A stretch of DNA of 64,000 nucleotides from CAWJHE01 sp963842455 (GCA_963842455.1 CAWJHE010000011.1:1-64000); one strand, 5' to 3'; counted from the first letter of the stretch, positions 42,098 through 52,320 are shown. The notes: generated from the letters alone by a model not told the origin. Numbers and translations: made by a program.

Positions 42098-43501
42098 GTG
42101 AAAAGTATCAATCATCGAAAAATATTTCTTATCCTGGCTTTGCTCATGCTGGTGTCCTCTGCGTGTAACAGTGTGATCACAACAGAAACACCTGCGCCTA
42201 TCGAAGAAAGTCCTACACCGACACCTATCCAGGAAACCCCCGAGCCACAAGAAACGAGTATCCTGAGTGAAATTGTTGTTGAACGCACGCCAATTCCGAC
42301 TGCCCAACCAGGTCTTATCCAGCAAGAAGTCGAAAATATTGTTGTGCGAGCAGGTTTATCCAGGACGCAAATACTTGGACTGAATATAACTGACTGGATC
42401 GATATTTTATTATCGATTATTTATTTATTGATAGGTTCCCTGCTCAGTAGCTACCTCGTTAAGAAAGCTTTTCAACAGGTTGAAAGCCGTGCACCAAAGG
42501 ACCTGGACCAACAATATGTACAGAAAATTAGTGCTGACTTACGTTGGATAATGATCATTATTGTCATCTTTTTTTCCATTCAGAGACTTAATTTTCTTAG
42601 TACAACATTCTTGACTTTCTTATTAGATGTCTGTTTTTCTATCGGAGCTTTTCTTGGATACCGTATCACTTTATCTCTGATCCATTTAGCTGATGATTGG
42701 TATCGCCGTAAGACCATCGAAGAAAATCGTGAGGAAGAATTAATTCCAGTAATTACTCTCTTGGAGCGTTTGTTACGCGTTATTGTCTTTATGATTTTTT
42801 CTACAATATTGCTTTCGCATTTTGGGATCAACATTACAGCCTTTGCGACTGCCCTTGGTATCGGTGGTCTGGCAATATCCCTTGCGGCTAGAGATACCAT
42901 CGCTGACGCAATTGCCGGTTTTATTATCCTGGTTGACCGGCCTTTCCGCATTGGCGATCGGATAGAGATACAAGGAGTTGATACTTGGGGAGATGTAGCT
43001 GATATTGGACTTCGTACAACGCGTATCCGCACCCGTGATAATCGTATGGTGATTGTGCCTAATTCAATCATCGGTAGTAATCGAGTTATCAACTACAGTT
43101 ATCCAGATCCCCAATATCGTATTGAAACCCATGTCGGTGTTGCCTACGGCACAGATATTGAGAAAGCACGTTCCTTGATGATCAATACGGTCAGAAATCT
43201 TGAGAATGTACTCAAAGACAAACCAGTGGACGCCCTTTATCATGAAATGGGCGATCATGCCATGATCTTTCGTATTCGATGGTGGATTGAATCTTATGTA
43301 GACACGCGTCGGGTCCTCGATCGGGTGAACACCGCACTGCAAATTGCGCTAGATAATGCAGGGATTGATTCCCCCTTCCCAACCCAAAAGATCAATCTAG
43401 AAATTTCCCCCGATACATCAAGTCAAATTCTCATGACATCCAGAGAATCTCAACAAAGAAAATCCGACAACGAGTCTAGGCAAAACCGATTAGATGAATA
43501 G
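42098..43501 (+). CDS. MscS-type mechanosensitive channel with lipoprotein-like N-terminus
   Basis: A 467-residue protein, GTG start, GAGG 7 bases upstream. The N-terminus is a lipoprotein signal (ILALLMLVSSACNS, Cys23) followed by a Pro/Thr/Glu-rich stretch. Then come membrane helices (WIDILLSIIYLLIGSLLSSY; WIMIIIVIFFSIQRLNFL) and the MscS pore and beta domain: FATALGIGGLAISLAARDTI, ADAIAGFIILVDRPFRIGDR, TRIRTRDNRMVIVPNSIIGS and NRVINYS. It would open under membrane tension to release solutes. The lipoprotein start is unusual and implies an outward N-terminus tethered by lipid, if the signal is used. Confidence 0.87.
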   Translation: MKSINHRKIFLILALLMLVSSACNSVITTETPAPIEESPTPTPIQETPEPQETSILSEIVVERTPIPTAQPGLIQQEVENIVVRAGLSRTQILGLNITDWIDILLSIIYLLIGSLLSSYLVKKAFQQVESRAPKDLDQQYVQKISADLRWIMIIIVIFFSIQRLNFLSTTFLTFLLDVCFSIGAFLGYRITLSLIHLADDWYRRKTIEENREEELIPVITLLERLLRVIVFMIFSTILLSHFGINITAFATALGIGGLAISLAARDTIADAIAGFIILVDRPFRIGDRIEIQGVDTWGDVADIGLRTTRIRTRDNRMVIVPNSIIGSNRVINYSYPDPQYRIETHVGVAYGTDIEKARSLMINTVRNLENVLKDKPVDALYHEMGDHAMIFRIRWWIESYVDTRRVLDRVNTALQIALDNAGIDSPFPTQKINLEISPDTSSQILMTSRESQQRKSDNESRQNRLDE

Positions 43502-43731
43502 CATTGGAAAATCTGGATCTCAGGACGATTAAGTTCACCGCACTTCGTGGATCATACAAATTGATCAGTGCAATAGACTTTCTTGATAAAGCTCTGTGTA
43601 CTTTGCGAGCTCTGCGAGAGATCAAAAAAGGTAACACATCATGATTAACAAAGGTCTACATAAACAATTCAGATACATTCTTCTGAGAAAACAAATAAAT
43701 GATATGAGAATTCATTGCTGCGAATAATTTT

Positions 43732-46639
43732 ATGAACTCACATGCCAATCCAACCAAAATAAAACAACTGCTTTGGAAACTGGCTCTATTTACTTCCATA
43801 GTCGGGTTGGTGGCTATTCTGCTCAGAATATGGCAAAAGAAGCACGCCCCAAAATTAAGTAAGCCTGTCGTCAAACCGGCTTTCCCCGTTCACCCTTCCT
43901 TGCAAGGTTTGAGTGAAGCCGAAGCCGAATCAAAAAGGCTGAGTGGCTACAGCAATGCTGTCACTTACGAACCAACACGTTCTGTTAAGAGCATCTTGCG
44001 CTCAAACACCCTGACGATCTTCAATTTTAGCCTGGTGGGGGTGGCTTTTGTTCAATTGCTTTTAGGACTTCACTGGGATATGTTGCTCAGCTTAGGTGTG
44101 GCGCTACTCAATGTCCTCATCAATGTTTTCCAGGAAATTTTGGCGATAAGACGCCTGCAAGCATTGGAACCCGCCACCCGCCCCACCGCCACTGTTATCC
44201 GAGAAGGGAAAGCCCGAAGCATCGATCCCACCGAAATTGTCCAAGATGATGTTTTAGTCATCGGTCCGGGCGATCAAATCCATGTGGATGGAAAGATTCT
44301 GAGCAAGAAAAACATCCTGGTGGATGAATCAATTCTGATTGGCAAGGGCAATCGATTGTCCAAGCACCAGGGAGATATGCTCTATGCCGGCAGCTTCTGC
44401 ATCACGGGAAGAGCCGCATACCAGGCTCTAAAAGTAGGGAATGAGCGCCTGGTTGATGGCTTGCTGAAAAAAAATGGATCAAATGTAGAAGAGCATACCC
44501 CTCTGGAAAAAATTGTGGAACGCGTGCTGCGCATTATGCTGATTGTGGTCATGATCATGGTCTCTTTGATCCTCTCGCACACCCTACATTTGGATACCGC
44601 TGTGGGTTTGGACACTGACGTGATCGTAAGCCGTGTCAGCGTCGTTTTCAGACTTGCGCCAGCTGGTCTGTATTTTATGATTTTCTTGAATTACGTCGGC
44701 GGTGTCAGGCAGCTTGCCAGGCAGGGTGCTCTCATCCGTCGTGCCCGATCAGTTGAGACCCTGGCTCAAGCCTCTACTTTGTGGGTCTCTCTAGCGTCAT
44801 CACAAGCTGGCAACGGTATCCAGGTAGAAGAGATCGCCTCATCTCAGAAAAATAATGCGATATCCCAATCACGCTTGCATCAAATCCTTGGGGATTTTGC
44901 GCATACCATAGCTTCAAGCAACCAGGCTATCAGATCCATCGCAGAGCTCTTCCCGGGCGATCGGCGTTCGATTCGAGAACAATCCCCTTTCTTATCCATC
45001 TATGGTTGGATGGCAGTAGCATTTGACGAGGATGATTTACGCGCTGTTTATGTATTAGGAGAAAAACAAGTTCTCAATCAATTTATTGTTGAAAAGAATG
45101 ACAGTAGAAAGCAAGAAAATCTTGAAAAAACCCAATCATTCAACCTGAAAAATCGGTTTTCTGCCTTTAGTCGAATATGGAGACGATCCAATGACCTAAC
45201 CGAGGTTTACGAAGAAGAAATGACAACTCCAGAGAATGAGCATTCCCAGGTTGATATCATTGAAAAATCTTCACAAGTTGACTCAACTTCTTCAGCCAAC
45301 TCGACTAAGGGGAGCCGGTTTCGCAAGTTCTTCAGTGGTATTGGTCGAGTGTTTACCCGAAAACAGGCAACAGATCAGGATCCGGATGAAAGAAAGATAA
45401 GGGATGGGTTGAAGCAACCTGAGGATGAAGTCGTCTATATGTTTGCTTATTATCCTGAATTAGTACCGCTTCACGATAGAGAAGGACAATCGCAATTGCC
45501 AATGGGTTTGATCCCCCTCTGTTATTTACGTTACACAGCACGAGTCAGATTCAGAAGCCGTGAATACAATCCGCACTCTGAGAAATAGTGGGGTGAATCT
45601 AAAGGGCTTTTCACCTGGTGATACCAGTCGGGTTACACGAATCCTTGAATCGGCTGGTATCAATCAGGAAAGTTCGGAGGTTCCAAAGGCTATCTCTGGC
45701 CCGGAATTGGTCGGATTGGATCAAGATACCTTATATCAATCAGTAGATGAAAATATTATTTTCAATCATGTCACGTCTGAGCAGACCTCCGATTTTGTGA
45801 TCTCCATGCGCGAACATGGGGAGACTGTTGCAGTATTCGGCGGCAACCCATCTGATATTCAAATTATGAAGAATGCCAACCTCTCGATCACTTCACAAGG
45901 TAGCAGTCAGGCGGCGCTCAGTACTGCCGATATCATCCTTTTAAGAGAAGCACCTAAGGCATTGTTAACCGTAATGGAAAAAGGTCAGAGTATTGTCCGA
46001 AGCTTGCTGGATGTTTTGAAACTTTACCTCACGCAATTAGCATACCTGACGACGTTGATCCTGGTTCTCTGGGCGCTCGACCTTGGTTTCCCATATCTAT
46101 CCCAGCAAGGCTCTTTTATAGCTATTGTGACTTTAACCTTGCCGTCTCTCGCTTTATCCTTATGGGAATTGCCTGGCGCACTCAAACAGGATAGTTTGAG
46201 CCGGCAGCTGCTCTGGTTCGTTGGCCCTGCCGCTCTTTCGATCAGCCTGTCGGGAATCCTTGTGTATACATATTTCCTTAAGCAAACCAATCAGATGGCT
46301 TATGCTCAATTGGCGCTCACACATATGCTGGTGATTTCTGGCTTGTTATTGTTTGTAATGGTACGTCCACCGAAACGATCTGATCTTCAGGATACAACAT
46401 CGCAGAAAAACTGGCGTACCGTTATCCTGGCGATGGGCTTGCTGATAGCTTATCTGTTATTCGCTTCTCTCCCAATTGCTTTCAGATGGTTCCGATTGGC
46501 CCATCTTCGGCAGCCTGGGGATTACTTAGTGATTGGATTTGCTGTTCTTGCGTGGGCAGTTTTGGTACAAATAATAAGGCAGATATTTTCTGCATCTTTT
46601 GGGATGAGAGAAATAGCTTCCAACATCAAACAAGGTTAA
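43732..46639 (+). pseudogene. Degenerate P-type ATPase-like membrane protein, catalytic motifs missing, one frameshift
   Basis: The overall order matches a P-type ATPase. The helix pair NTLTIFNFSLVGVAFVQLLL is followed by an actuator-like part (VQDDVLVIGPGDQIHVDGKI, then DESILIGKGNRLSKHQGDML where TGES is expected). Next comes the M4 region RLAPAGLYFMIFLNYVGGVR, then LARQGALIRRARSVETLAQA. Where the phosphorylated DKTGTLT should be, there is only LWVSLASSQAGNG. The C-terminal part (45560-46639) has VAVFGGNPSDIQIMKNANLS in place of GDGxND and then the M5-M10 helices. An indel near 45530 splits it (frame 1 to frame 2). All three catalytic signatures are absent while the rest is kept, so it cannot pump in the usual way; a structural or regulatory role, or decay, remain. 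Confidence 0.7.
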
Positions 46640-46739
46640 AAAATCTCGTGACACAGTCAAACCAACTAATATGATGAACCAGGAATCACTCGTCAAATTC
46701 GTTGGAATAATTTAGAAGAAAAATGGATAGGAGGATTAA

Positions 46740-47030
46740 ATGTGCTGTTTCTTTACAACCCTGGTTTTCCTTGGACCGCGAGTAGGATTAGGTATCTGGT
46801 GGTTGCTTAGACCGCTACGGTTCGCGATTGCTTTTAATTCCTGGATCCTGACAATTTTGGGAATCATATTTCTTCCCTGGACCACACTAACTTACGCCAT
46901 TGTCTTTAAACCGGCAGTTGGTTTGGTTGGTATAGATTGGATTTTCCTGGGATTCGCTTTCCTTGTAGACATTGCCTCTTATAGCGGCGGGGCGTATGGA
47001 AATCGTGATCGCTTCCGGCAGAACCTATAG
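46740..47030 (+). CDS. Small hypothetical membrane protein
   Basis: A 96-residue protein with a good ribosome site (AGGAGG, 5 bases). There are two or three hydrophobic segments: TTLVFLGPRVGLGIWWLL, WILTILGIIFLPWTTLTYAI and GIDWIFLGFAFLVDIASYSG, with a polar C-terminus. Similar short proteins occur near envelope genes in Chloroflexota, but I do not know a function. It is the last gene before the tRNA-Arg, inside the putative island. Confidence 0.6.
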   Translation: MCCFFTTLVFLGPRVGLGIWWLLRPLRFAIAFNSWILTILGIIFLPWTTLTYAIVFKPAVGLVGIDWIFLGFAFLVDIASYSGGAYGNRDRFRQNL

Positions 47031-47126
47031 CCTCGAGATGGGAAATTGGGATTAGGATAGGGGATAAATAGACAACAAACGTTTGGCTAATGAAAACTGA
47101 ATCTACAGGACTTCTTCATATATAGG

Positions 47127-47199
47127 CGCCCCCGGCGAGATTCGAACTCACAACCATCTGATCCGAAGTCAGGCGCTCTGTCCATTGAGCTACGGGGGC
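47127..47199 (-). tRNA. tRNA-Arg (anticodon TCG)
   Basis: On the minus strand the 73 bases fold into a full cloverleaf: acceptor GCCCCCG/CGGGGGC with discriminator G, D stem GCTC/GAGC, anticodon stem CCTGA/TCAGA (one C-A mismatch at the outer pair) around loop CTTCGGA, and T arm GTGAG-TTCGAAT-CTCGC. The anticodon TCG reads CGA and CGG arginine codons. CCA is not encoded (CC then T). Its 3' half is duplicated at 22951-22987. Confidence 0.95.
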
Positions 47200-47335
47200 G
47201 TTTCCGTCCTGCATTATACCCTATGCACGTTCAGATGCAAGGGGAGACCTGGAATTTTCGTACTGTGCTTTCTAACAGGAAATGATAGAATTTCTCCAAT
47301 CATTACCCCACATTCAGAAAGACAAGGATAATTTG

Positions 47336-47743
47336 ATGAGTGTCACCAACCAAACCTCAAATGTTGATGCTGAAATCCAAGCCTTTTTGTTCAAGCTATC
47401 CCGGCAGAAATTTCACATCTCGTTGAGTATCTGCGTAAGTTGATACGAGATGCCATCCCTGAGGTGATCGAACAAATCGATTATCCGGCGAAAATGTTGC
47501 TTATGGATTTTCAGAAGACTTATCAAGGACACCATCTGCGTGATCATGCCCTATAAAGATTGGGTGAACCTGGGTTTTCCGCGCGGCGCTACCCTATCTG
47601 ATCCTATAAGCCTTCTCAATGGAACAGGTAAACGCGCCAGCCATGTCAAAATTGTCCAACCTCGAAGAAATCAACCTGCCGGCTCTGACTGGCCCTGCTC
47701 AAGCCTCGATTGCCCAGATCCAGCAGTAACTCTTAGTGGCTAG
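47336..47743 (+). pseudogene. Decayed DUF1801 (YdhG-like) gene
   Basis: Fragments in three frames line up with a DUF1801 protein of about 120 residues: an opening MSVTNQTSNVDAEIQAFL, then VEYLRKLIRDAIPEVIEQID, then VIMPYKDWVNLGFPRGATLS and GTGKRASHVKIVQ. At least two frame changes and a small loss around the middle prevent translation. It overlaps the end of the oppositely oriented beta-lactamase-fold gene by 4 bp. It lies just outside the tRNA-Arg boundary of the putative island. Confidence 0.6.
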
Positions 47744-49273
47744 GGAATATTATAGTAATTGTAGACTGCAGTCGATAAATCAGAAACGATCACAGAGGCC
47801 GAATCCCAAACCAGTTGTACAGGATGGTAAAGAAAAACCACCATGATGTAATTACCACCTGGTGAGTAAACAATGCCCGCATCGCCAATCGTGTTGATCA
47901 CGCCGTTGACGGTGACCCAACCGTGTTTATGGGCGATTGGCGTTCCTTCGGGTAAACCGGCGGTTAGTAGCATGGGAAGGCGATTGTTTATGAGTAAGGT
48001 ATTCATCTGCAGACAATCGTCCTGGTCTATCTCACCCGGGAAAATCGCCGTCAAAGCACCGCCGCCCGTCTGTGAGCACTGGTAGATATCTTCCAGTAGC
48101 ATACCTATATCAGAAGGGGTGGTTTGGCTATAAGGATCAGGATCCGTAAAAACATCCTGTCGTTGGTTAGCCGGCGTTTCGATCACCGCAAGCAAGGGTG
48201 AACCAAAAGAAAAGTAGCCAGCCATATAGGTATTTTCTAAACCCAGGGCGCGCATATCTTCGGTTACCAGCAATGGACCTCTTTGCGGATCAATCACCCG
48301 GTCCATCAGCCAATCGGCAGCCTCGTTGCCAGATAGCTCAATCATATCTTGTAGTAGCTTAGTAGTTTCCGAATCCGGGTTTTCCCCCATGCGACGGATG
48401 GAAGAGACCATGATGGGAACTTTAATAATACTTGAAGCAGTAAAGGCGATATCCGGTTGCACGGAAACATCTTCGCCATCCCGAATGGCAAAATGCAATT
48501 CCTGCTGAGTCTGCAAATCGACCAGGTATATGCCGGCCAGGCCATCAAAACCGGCCACTTCGATGGTCTGCTTGAGTAAGATTTCCAGGTTTTGAAATGC
48601 AGGTCTGGGGGGATTGGTCCGCTGGAGAGGCAAATCCACTGAACGGTTTGTCAATGAGTTTAACGCCGCTTCAATCAGCAAAATTGACCCATTGATATCA
48701 AGTGATGTGCCCGACCGTCCTGCTTCAAAGCGTGTTGAGCCTGCTACCGGCATCGCTGATTGTGCTGGTTGGTCGTAACGGGTAGCAGAGATCTTCCAGG
48801 AATGCTTGAAGCCTGGCTTCAGAATAAGATGCACTCAATGGAATTTGGGTGGCGAAGGTCGTTCTTCCCCACAAATAATCCCAAAAATCCAGCCAAAAAC
48901 CCTTTTGGGTCCGTTCCAGGTTCGCAACTGCCAGCATGCTCTCCAATTCCAGGCTGTAATCAACCACCGCTGGATTAAGATGAATGACCTGGTCCTGATA
49001 ATTTATCTCAATGGGAACAGAATATGCTTCCAACAATCGCTCTGCAGCAGCCTGGCGGTCTAATCCCCCCACCGGAATACCTGCAATCATCAAGCCGGCT
49101 GGCAGGTATGACCGCACGCGGCTGAAGGTGATCAATTCTAGCACCGTCAGGATTACCGTTGCCAGGATCAGCAACAGCGAGAGTATTCTTAAAGCAGAAA
49201 ATGGGCTTCGGTTTCTCAAGTGTACCTTCCACCTTGCTTTCGCAAGCACCTTCAGCCCATTATCATACCACAA
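47740..49273 (-). pseudogene. Membrane-anchored serine beta-lactamase-fold protein, one frameshift
   Basis: The upstream frame (49273-48725) has a membrane helix (LRILSLLLILATVILTVLEL) and a VanW/PG_binding_4-like domain (GIPVGGLDRQAAAERLLEAY). It reaches YSEARLQAFLEDL, after which the other frame continues (SATRYDQPAQSAMPVAGSTR) to 47740 with a class-A-type domain: FTASSIIKVPIM (nucleophile Ser in SxxK), LSGNEAADWLM (SxN) and AHKHGWV (KTG-like). One indel near 48790 separates them. The combination suggests a cell-wall-associated hydrolase or penicillin-interacting protein rather than a resistance enzyme. The start is uncertain: TTG at 49273, or TTG at 49216 with AAGG upstream. Confidence 0.75.
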
Positions 49274-49323
49274 AGCCTGGTGAGGCTGGTTTGCTAATCA
49301 ACCTGGCTTAATATTTTTTAACC

Positions 49324-52320
49324 CTAGCGCGAAACAACTAACTTCACCAATTTTCCTTTTTCGTCCAAAGTCAGCCTGGCGACTTGCGCATGCACACCAT
49401 GTGAATTTGGAATTTGTTTGCTCAATGTAACCAGTCGCCGGATTGTAGTGCTCGAATTCTCATCTGCGTTTGCAGAACCTTTATGCTCAGAACTCAACTC
49501 CAATCCATTTTTGGGATTATGCATTGGGTTCAGTTCGCTCGTAGGGCAAGAATGACCATCGCCTTCACAGTCTCTCCGCTGGGTGGAATACACCATTTGG
49601 GCATTTGACATGCCAGGCAAATACTGGGAGACAACCTGTCTGACGGCATCCAAAACATCGGATGGTATTGGCTGAGCCTCAATGGTTTCATTCTTGCGAT
49701 CGCAAACCGTCATCACTTGAGGCAAACTCTCATTCTTGCGCCAAATCGATTTAGGTTGTTTGAGATGGGTTTCCCTGGAAACCAAAGGATCGCCATATAA
49801 CACAAAGGAGATGATCGTTTTTTGATCTTCACCATCCAGGTAACCCTGCCGGTTATTCATCACTTTTGCCAGGTGGACTTTAGCTTGACGCAGGGCTTCT
49901 CCTGCCGGTAAACCTTCCTGAAAGAATTTCCAGAACGCATACCCTAACAAATCTGCTGCAACCAGAGGCGTATCAATTGACCCATAAGCCATGCATGTAG
50001 AACCCACGACAGCCAGGCTGCCTGCTTCCAAAAACTTCAGTGAAATCGCATCCTCTATTCCCCTGCCATAGATGTGTAAACCATAACATGCCTCACTAAA
50101 AACCACCTGCGGCATCTTTTTGGCATTGCGACCGTTCCCGTTGATATCTTGAGGCCGCAGAGCGATCGGGTAATCTGGGTTGTCCTGAGGATCTAGTGGA
50201 TCGCGTTGCCCATACCATTCAGCCGCGTTTTCCATGCCATGCAAATTAAAGTAAGCCAAGGATGCTTTTGGAGCCGGTATTTTTTTCCCTTTTCCATTTT
50301 TCTTTCCAGTAACAGGCTCTAATGAGGCTAAACCCAATGGCGGTGAGCTATTGATATTTTTGGGTTCCCCAATCGGGCGGAATACGTTCTCAGCCGCATT
50401 GCGCCAAACTGCAGCTGTGTAACCAAAACTGGACTTTTTCTGATTTTTATCTATGAACATCCAACGGAGAAATCGGCGATACCAGGGTTTACGAATACTG
50501 TTTTTTTGGTGATAGCTCACCAACCGGCGAAGGACCCCCAGTAAAAGGCTTGCGTCTGATCCACTCCCACCAGGCAATCTACCTACCGGCCATTCAGGCA
50601 TAAAATAATTTTCATCTCGTGTCGCATACGGATTATCCGAAGGCACGTCATCATCTTGATCGTCTACTGGATTTGGGAGGGAATGAAACGGTACAATTTC
50701 CGGTCCACCCACAATCAAAACGGCTCCTACCATTTCACCGCGTTTAGAAAGCGCTTTGTCCAAATCCGCCAGCGCCAACTTGATATCCCAGGCCGTCCCA
50801 GAATTGACTGGATGAACGCCCAAATTCGCCAGACTCTCCGGATCATCCGCTAGAAATACCCTGGCGTTCCATCTTTTTCTTTGCATTACGGCTCTTGCCA
50901 ATTTTTCCATCTCTTCGATGATTAACTGAGAGACTTCTGCCCCATAAATCTTGTCCAAGTTTTTCTTCTGAGAAAGGATCAAGTAAACCGGAAAACGACC
51001 ATCTTGTTGTGTGAGCCCAGGCATTCTCAGCTTTTTTGCTAAGCGTTCCAATTCTTTCTTGAGAGGCTGCAAATCTTCCGGCTTTGCTTTTGGATCGACT
51101 AACCCAGGTCCATCCTCACCCTCGACATCGAGCGTTTCAGCCTTGAATTCAGTAGATCTGTTAACATTGTCTTGACCTTCCACCTGGTCTGAGACAACCT
51201 GTTCTGCCTCAAGACGAGTTGGAAACACATCTTCTAAGACAACTTCTCCATCCGATTCCGGATCAATTTTTTGCTCTGCCAGGCGGCTGACTTGCAGGCT
51301 GTTATCGATCGGCTCATAATCCTCCCCAACCTCCAACTCGGGTCGGGTGAAGACCGCTGCATCATCCCAGGGCAATGGCTCATAAGAAAGTGATTGTCTT
51401 TCATGATTCTTGGAGTCAATTTGGCTGGGAAGCTGGTTCCATCCAAGAATATAAGCCACGTCTGCAGGAATCGATTGTCCAAATTCTAGCTGCATTTTTT
51501 CGGGCCAAAGTGGCAAATAGGGATGTGAATCACCCCACAATCGCCGCGGAACCTGTCCGCCCACATCCCGCGCAGCAGCCTGATGCAGCATTGCCACAGC
51601 CTGGGTAGATTCTCCACTTTCTAGCAGCCAATCGGCATGAAAAAGCGTACAGCCCAGGTTGTCAGGCCAGTTTTGAGAATACCTGGCCGCACTCTTCTGC
51701 CTGGCTTCTAAATGATGAACTGCCTGGTTTTCCGCCAGGTAACGCAAATGTGTCACAGCAATCAATGGGTGCAAAGCCTGAAGACTTAGCACCTGGCGAA
51801 TCATCTGCTCAGCCTGGACAAAATGTCCTTGGAACAAGTACTGGCGCGCCAACCACAAGTCAGTCGCCCAGGAGGGTATTTCTTTTTCATCTTGGGCTTC
51901 ACCGGTCATGGCAAAATGATACGCTTTTACCATTGTCCCTGGCGCAAACACCGCTTTGGAATTTGGAAGGGATGTTTCCTTTTTAACTTCAACTATTCCT
52001 GGTTCAACCAGACCTCGTCGAAAGAGGATTTCCTGCAGTTTGTATAGTTCCTGTGCAGCTTCAAGAAATTCGACATCTAGCATACATATGCTCTGCAAAA
52101 TGGACAAAGCCTGGATAAAACGCTCTTCTCCTATTAATGCCTGCGCATAAGCCAGGCTCATTGACAAGTCTCCCGGAAAAGCAGCTAACCATGAAATGGC
52201 CATTTCGCGGGAAAACCTGTAATTTGCTGCTCTCAAGCCGGCCCTCACTACGGATAAATATCCGGATCTGGAGAGTATTTGGGATGAAGAACGTTGATCC
52301 AAATCTAAAAATGTCATCAT
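49324..52320 (-). CDS. TPR protein with caspase-fold peptidase domain (C25/CHAT-like)
   Basis: A protein of about 998 residues. The N-terminal third has helical TPR-like repeats (AISWLAAFPGDLSMSLAYAQ, QMIRQVLSLQALHPLIAVTH), followed by a long acidic linker (about 330-430). The C-terminal half is a clan-CD type protease fold: VYLILSQKKNLDKIYGAEVS, VLIVGGPEIVPFHSLPNP, a candidate catalytic His in LAYFNLHGMENAAEW (about residue 695) and Cys in VVFSEACYGLHIYG (about 746). SLKFLEAGSLAVVGSTCMAY and GEALRQAKVHLAK follow. No signal peptide, so it is cytoplasmic. The ATG at 52320 follows AAGGA; the gene is 19 bp downstream of the giant TPR gene, an evident pair. Target proteins are unknown. Confidence 0.75.
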   Translation of the reverse strand: MMTFLDLDQRSSSQILSRSGYLSVVRAGLRAANYRFSREMAISWLAAFPGDLSMSLAYAQALIGEERFIQALSILQSICMLDVEFLEAAQELYKLQEILFRRGLVEPGIVEVKKETSLPNSKAVFAPGTMVKAYHFAMTGEAQDEKEIPSWATDLWLARQYLFQGHFVQAEQMIRQVLSLQALHPLIAVTHLRYLAENQAVHHLEARQKSAARYSQNWPDNLGCTLFHADWLLESGESTQAVAMLHQAAARDVGGQVPRRLWGDSHPYLPLWPEKMQLEFGQSIPADVAYILGWNQLPSQIDSKNHERQSLSYEPLPWDDAAVFTRPELEVGEDYEPIDNSLQVSRLAEQKIDPESDGEVVLEDVFPTRLEAEQVVSDQVEGQDNVNRSTEFKAETLDVEGEDGPGLVDPKAKPEDLQPLKKELERLAKKLRMPGLTQQDGRFPVYLILSQKKNLDKIYGAEVSQLIIEEMEKLARAVMQRKRWNARVFLADDPESLANLGVHPVNSGTAWDIKLALADLDKALSKRGEMVGAVLIVGGPEIVPFHSLPNPVDDQDDDVPSDNPYATRDENYFMPEWPVGRLPGGSGSDASLLLGVLRRLVSYHQKNSIRKPWYRRFLRWMFIDKNQKKSSFGYTAAVWRNAAENVFRPIGEPKNINSSPPLGLASLEPVTGKKNGKGKKIPAPKASLAYFNLHGMENAAEWYGQRDPLDPQDNPDYPIALRPQDINGNGRNAKKMPQVVFSEACYGLHIYGRGIEDAISLKFLEAGSLAVVGSTCMAYGSIDTPLVAADLLGYAFWKFFQEGLPAGEALRQAKVHLAKVMNNRQGYLDGEDQKTIISFVLYGDPLVSRETHLKQPKSIWRKNESLPQVMTVCDRKNETIEAQPIPSDVLDAVRQVVSQYLPGMSNAQMVYSTQRRDCEGDGHSCPTSELNPMHNPKNGLELSSEHKGSANADENSSTTIRRLVTLSKQIPNSHGVHAQVARLTLDEKGKLVKLVVSR

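Larger units (their letters stand above)
22988..47123. mobile_element. Putative integrated genomic island at tRNA-Arg, no integrase seen
   Basis: About 24.1 kb lie between direct 37-bp repeats (22951-22987 and 47124-47160), the second being part of the complete tRNA-Arg. The tRNA is on the minus strand, so its 3' end faces the island and the displaced 3' fragment lies at the far side, as expected for tRNA-targeted integration. Content: MalT-like regulator, sulfatase and maturase, two SBF transporters and many envelope-stress genes, several broken. No tyrosine or serine recombinase, plasmid or phage gene was recognised, so the element would be immobile now. Alternative: an old partial tRNA duplication unrelated to mobility. 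Confidence 0.5.

Noticed and set aside
43502..43731. Possible 28-residue ORF and other short frames between the MscS and P-type ATPase-like genes
   Set aside because: No ribosome site, domain or conserved hairpin; I see nothing supportable in this 230-bp gap.
45520..45590. Programmed ribosomal frameshift in the P-type ATPase-like gene
   Set aside because: No slippery heptamer with a following pseudoknot was seen, and many nearby genes have unrelated frame breaks, so an indel is simpler.
49324..52320. TPR-caspase-fold gene as part of a type III-E CRISPR (Craspase) system
   Set aside because: No Cas effector, adaptation gene or repeat array is in the window; the neighbours are division and envelope genes.
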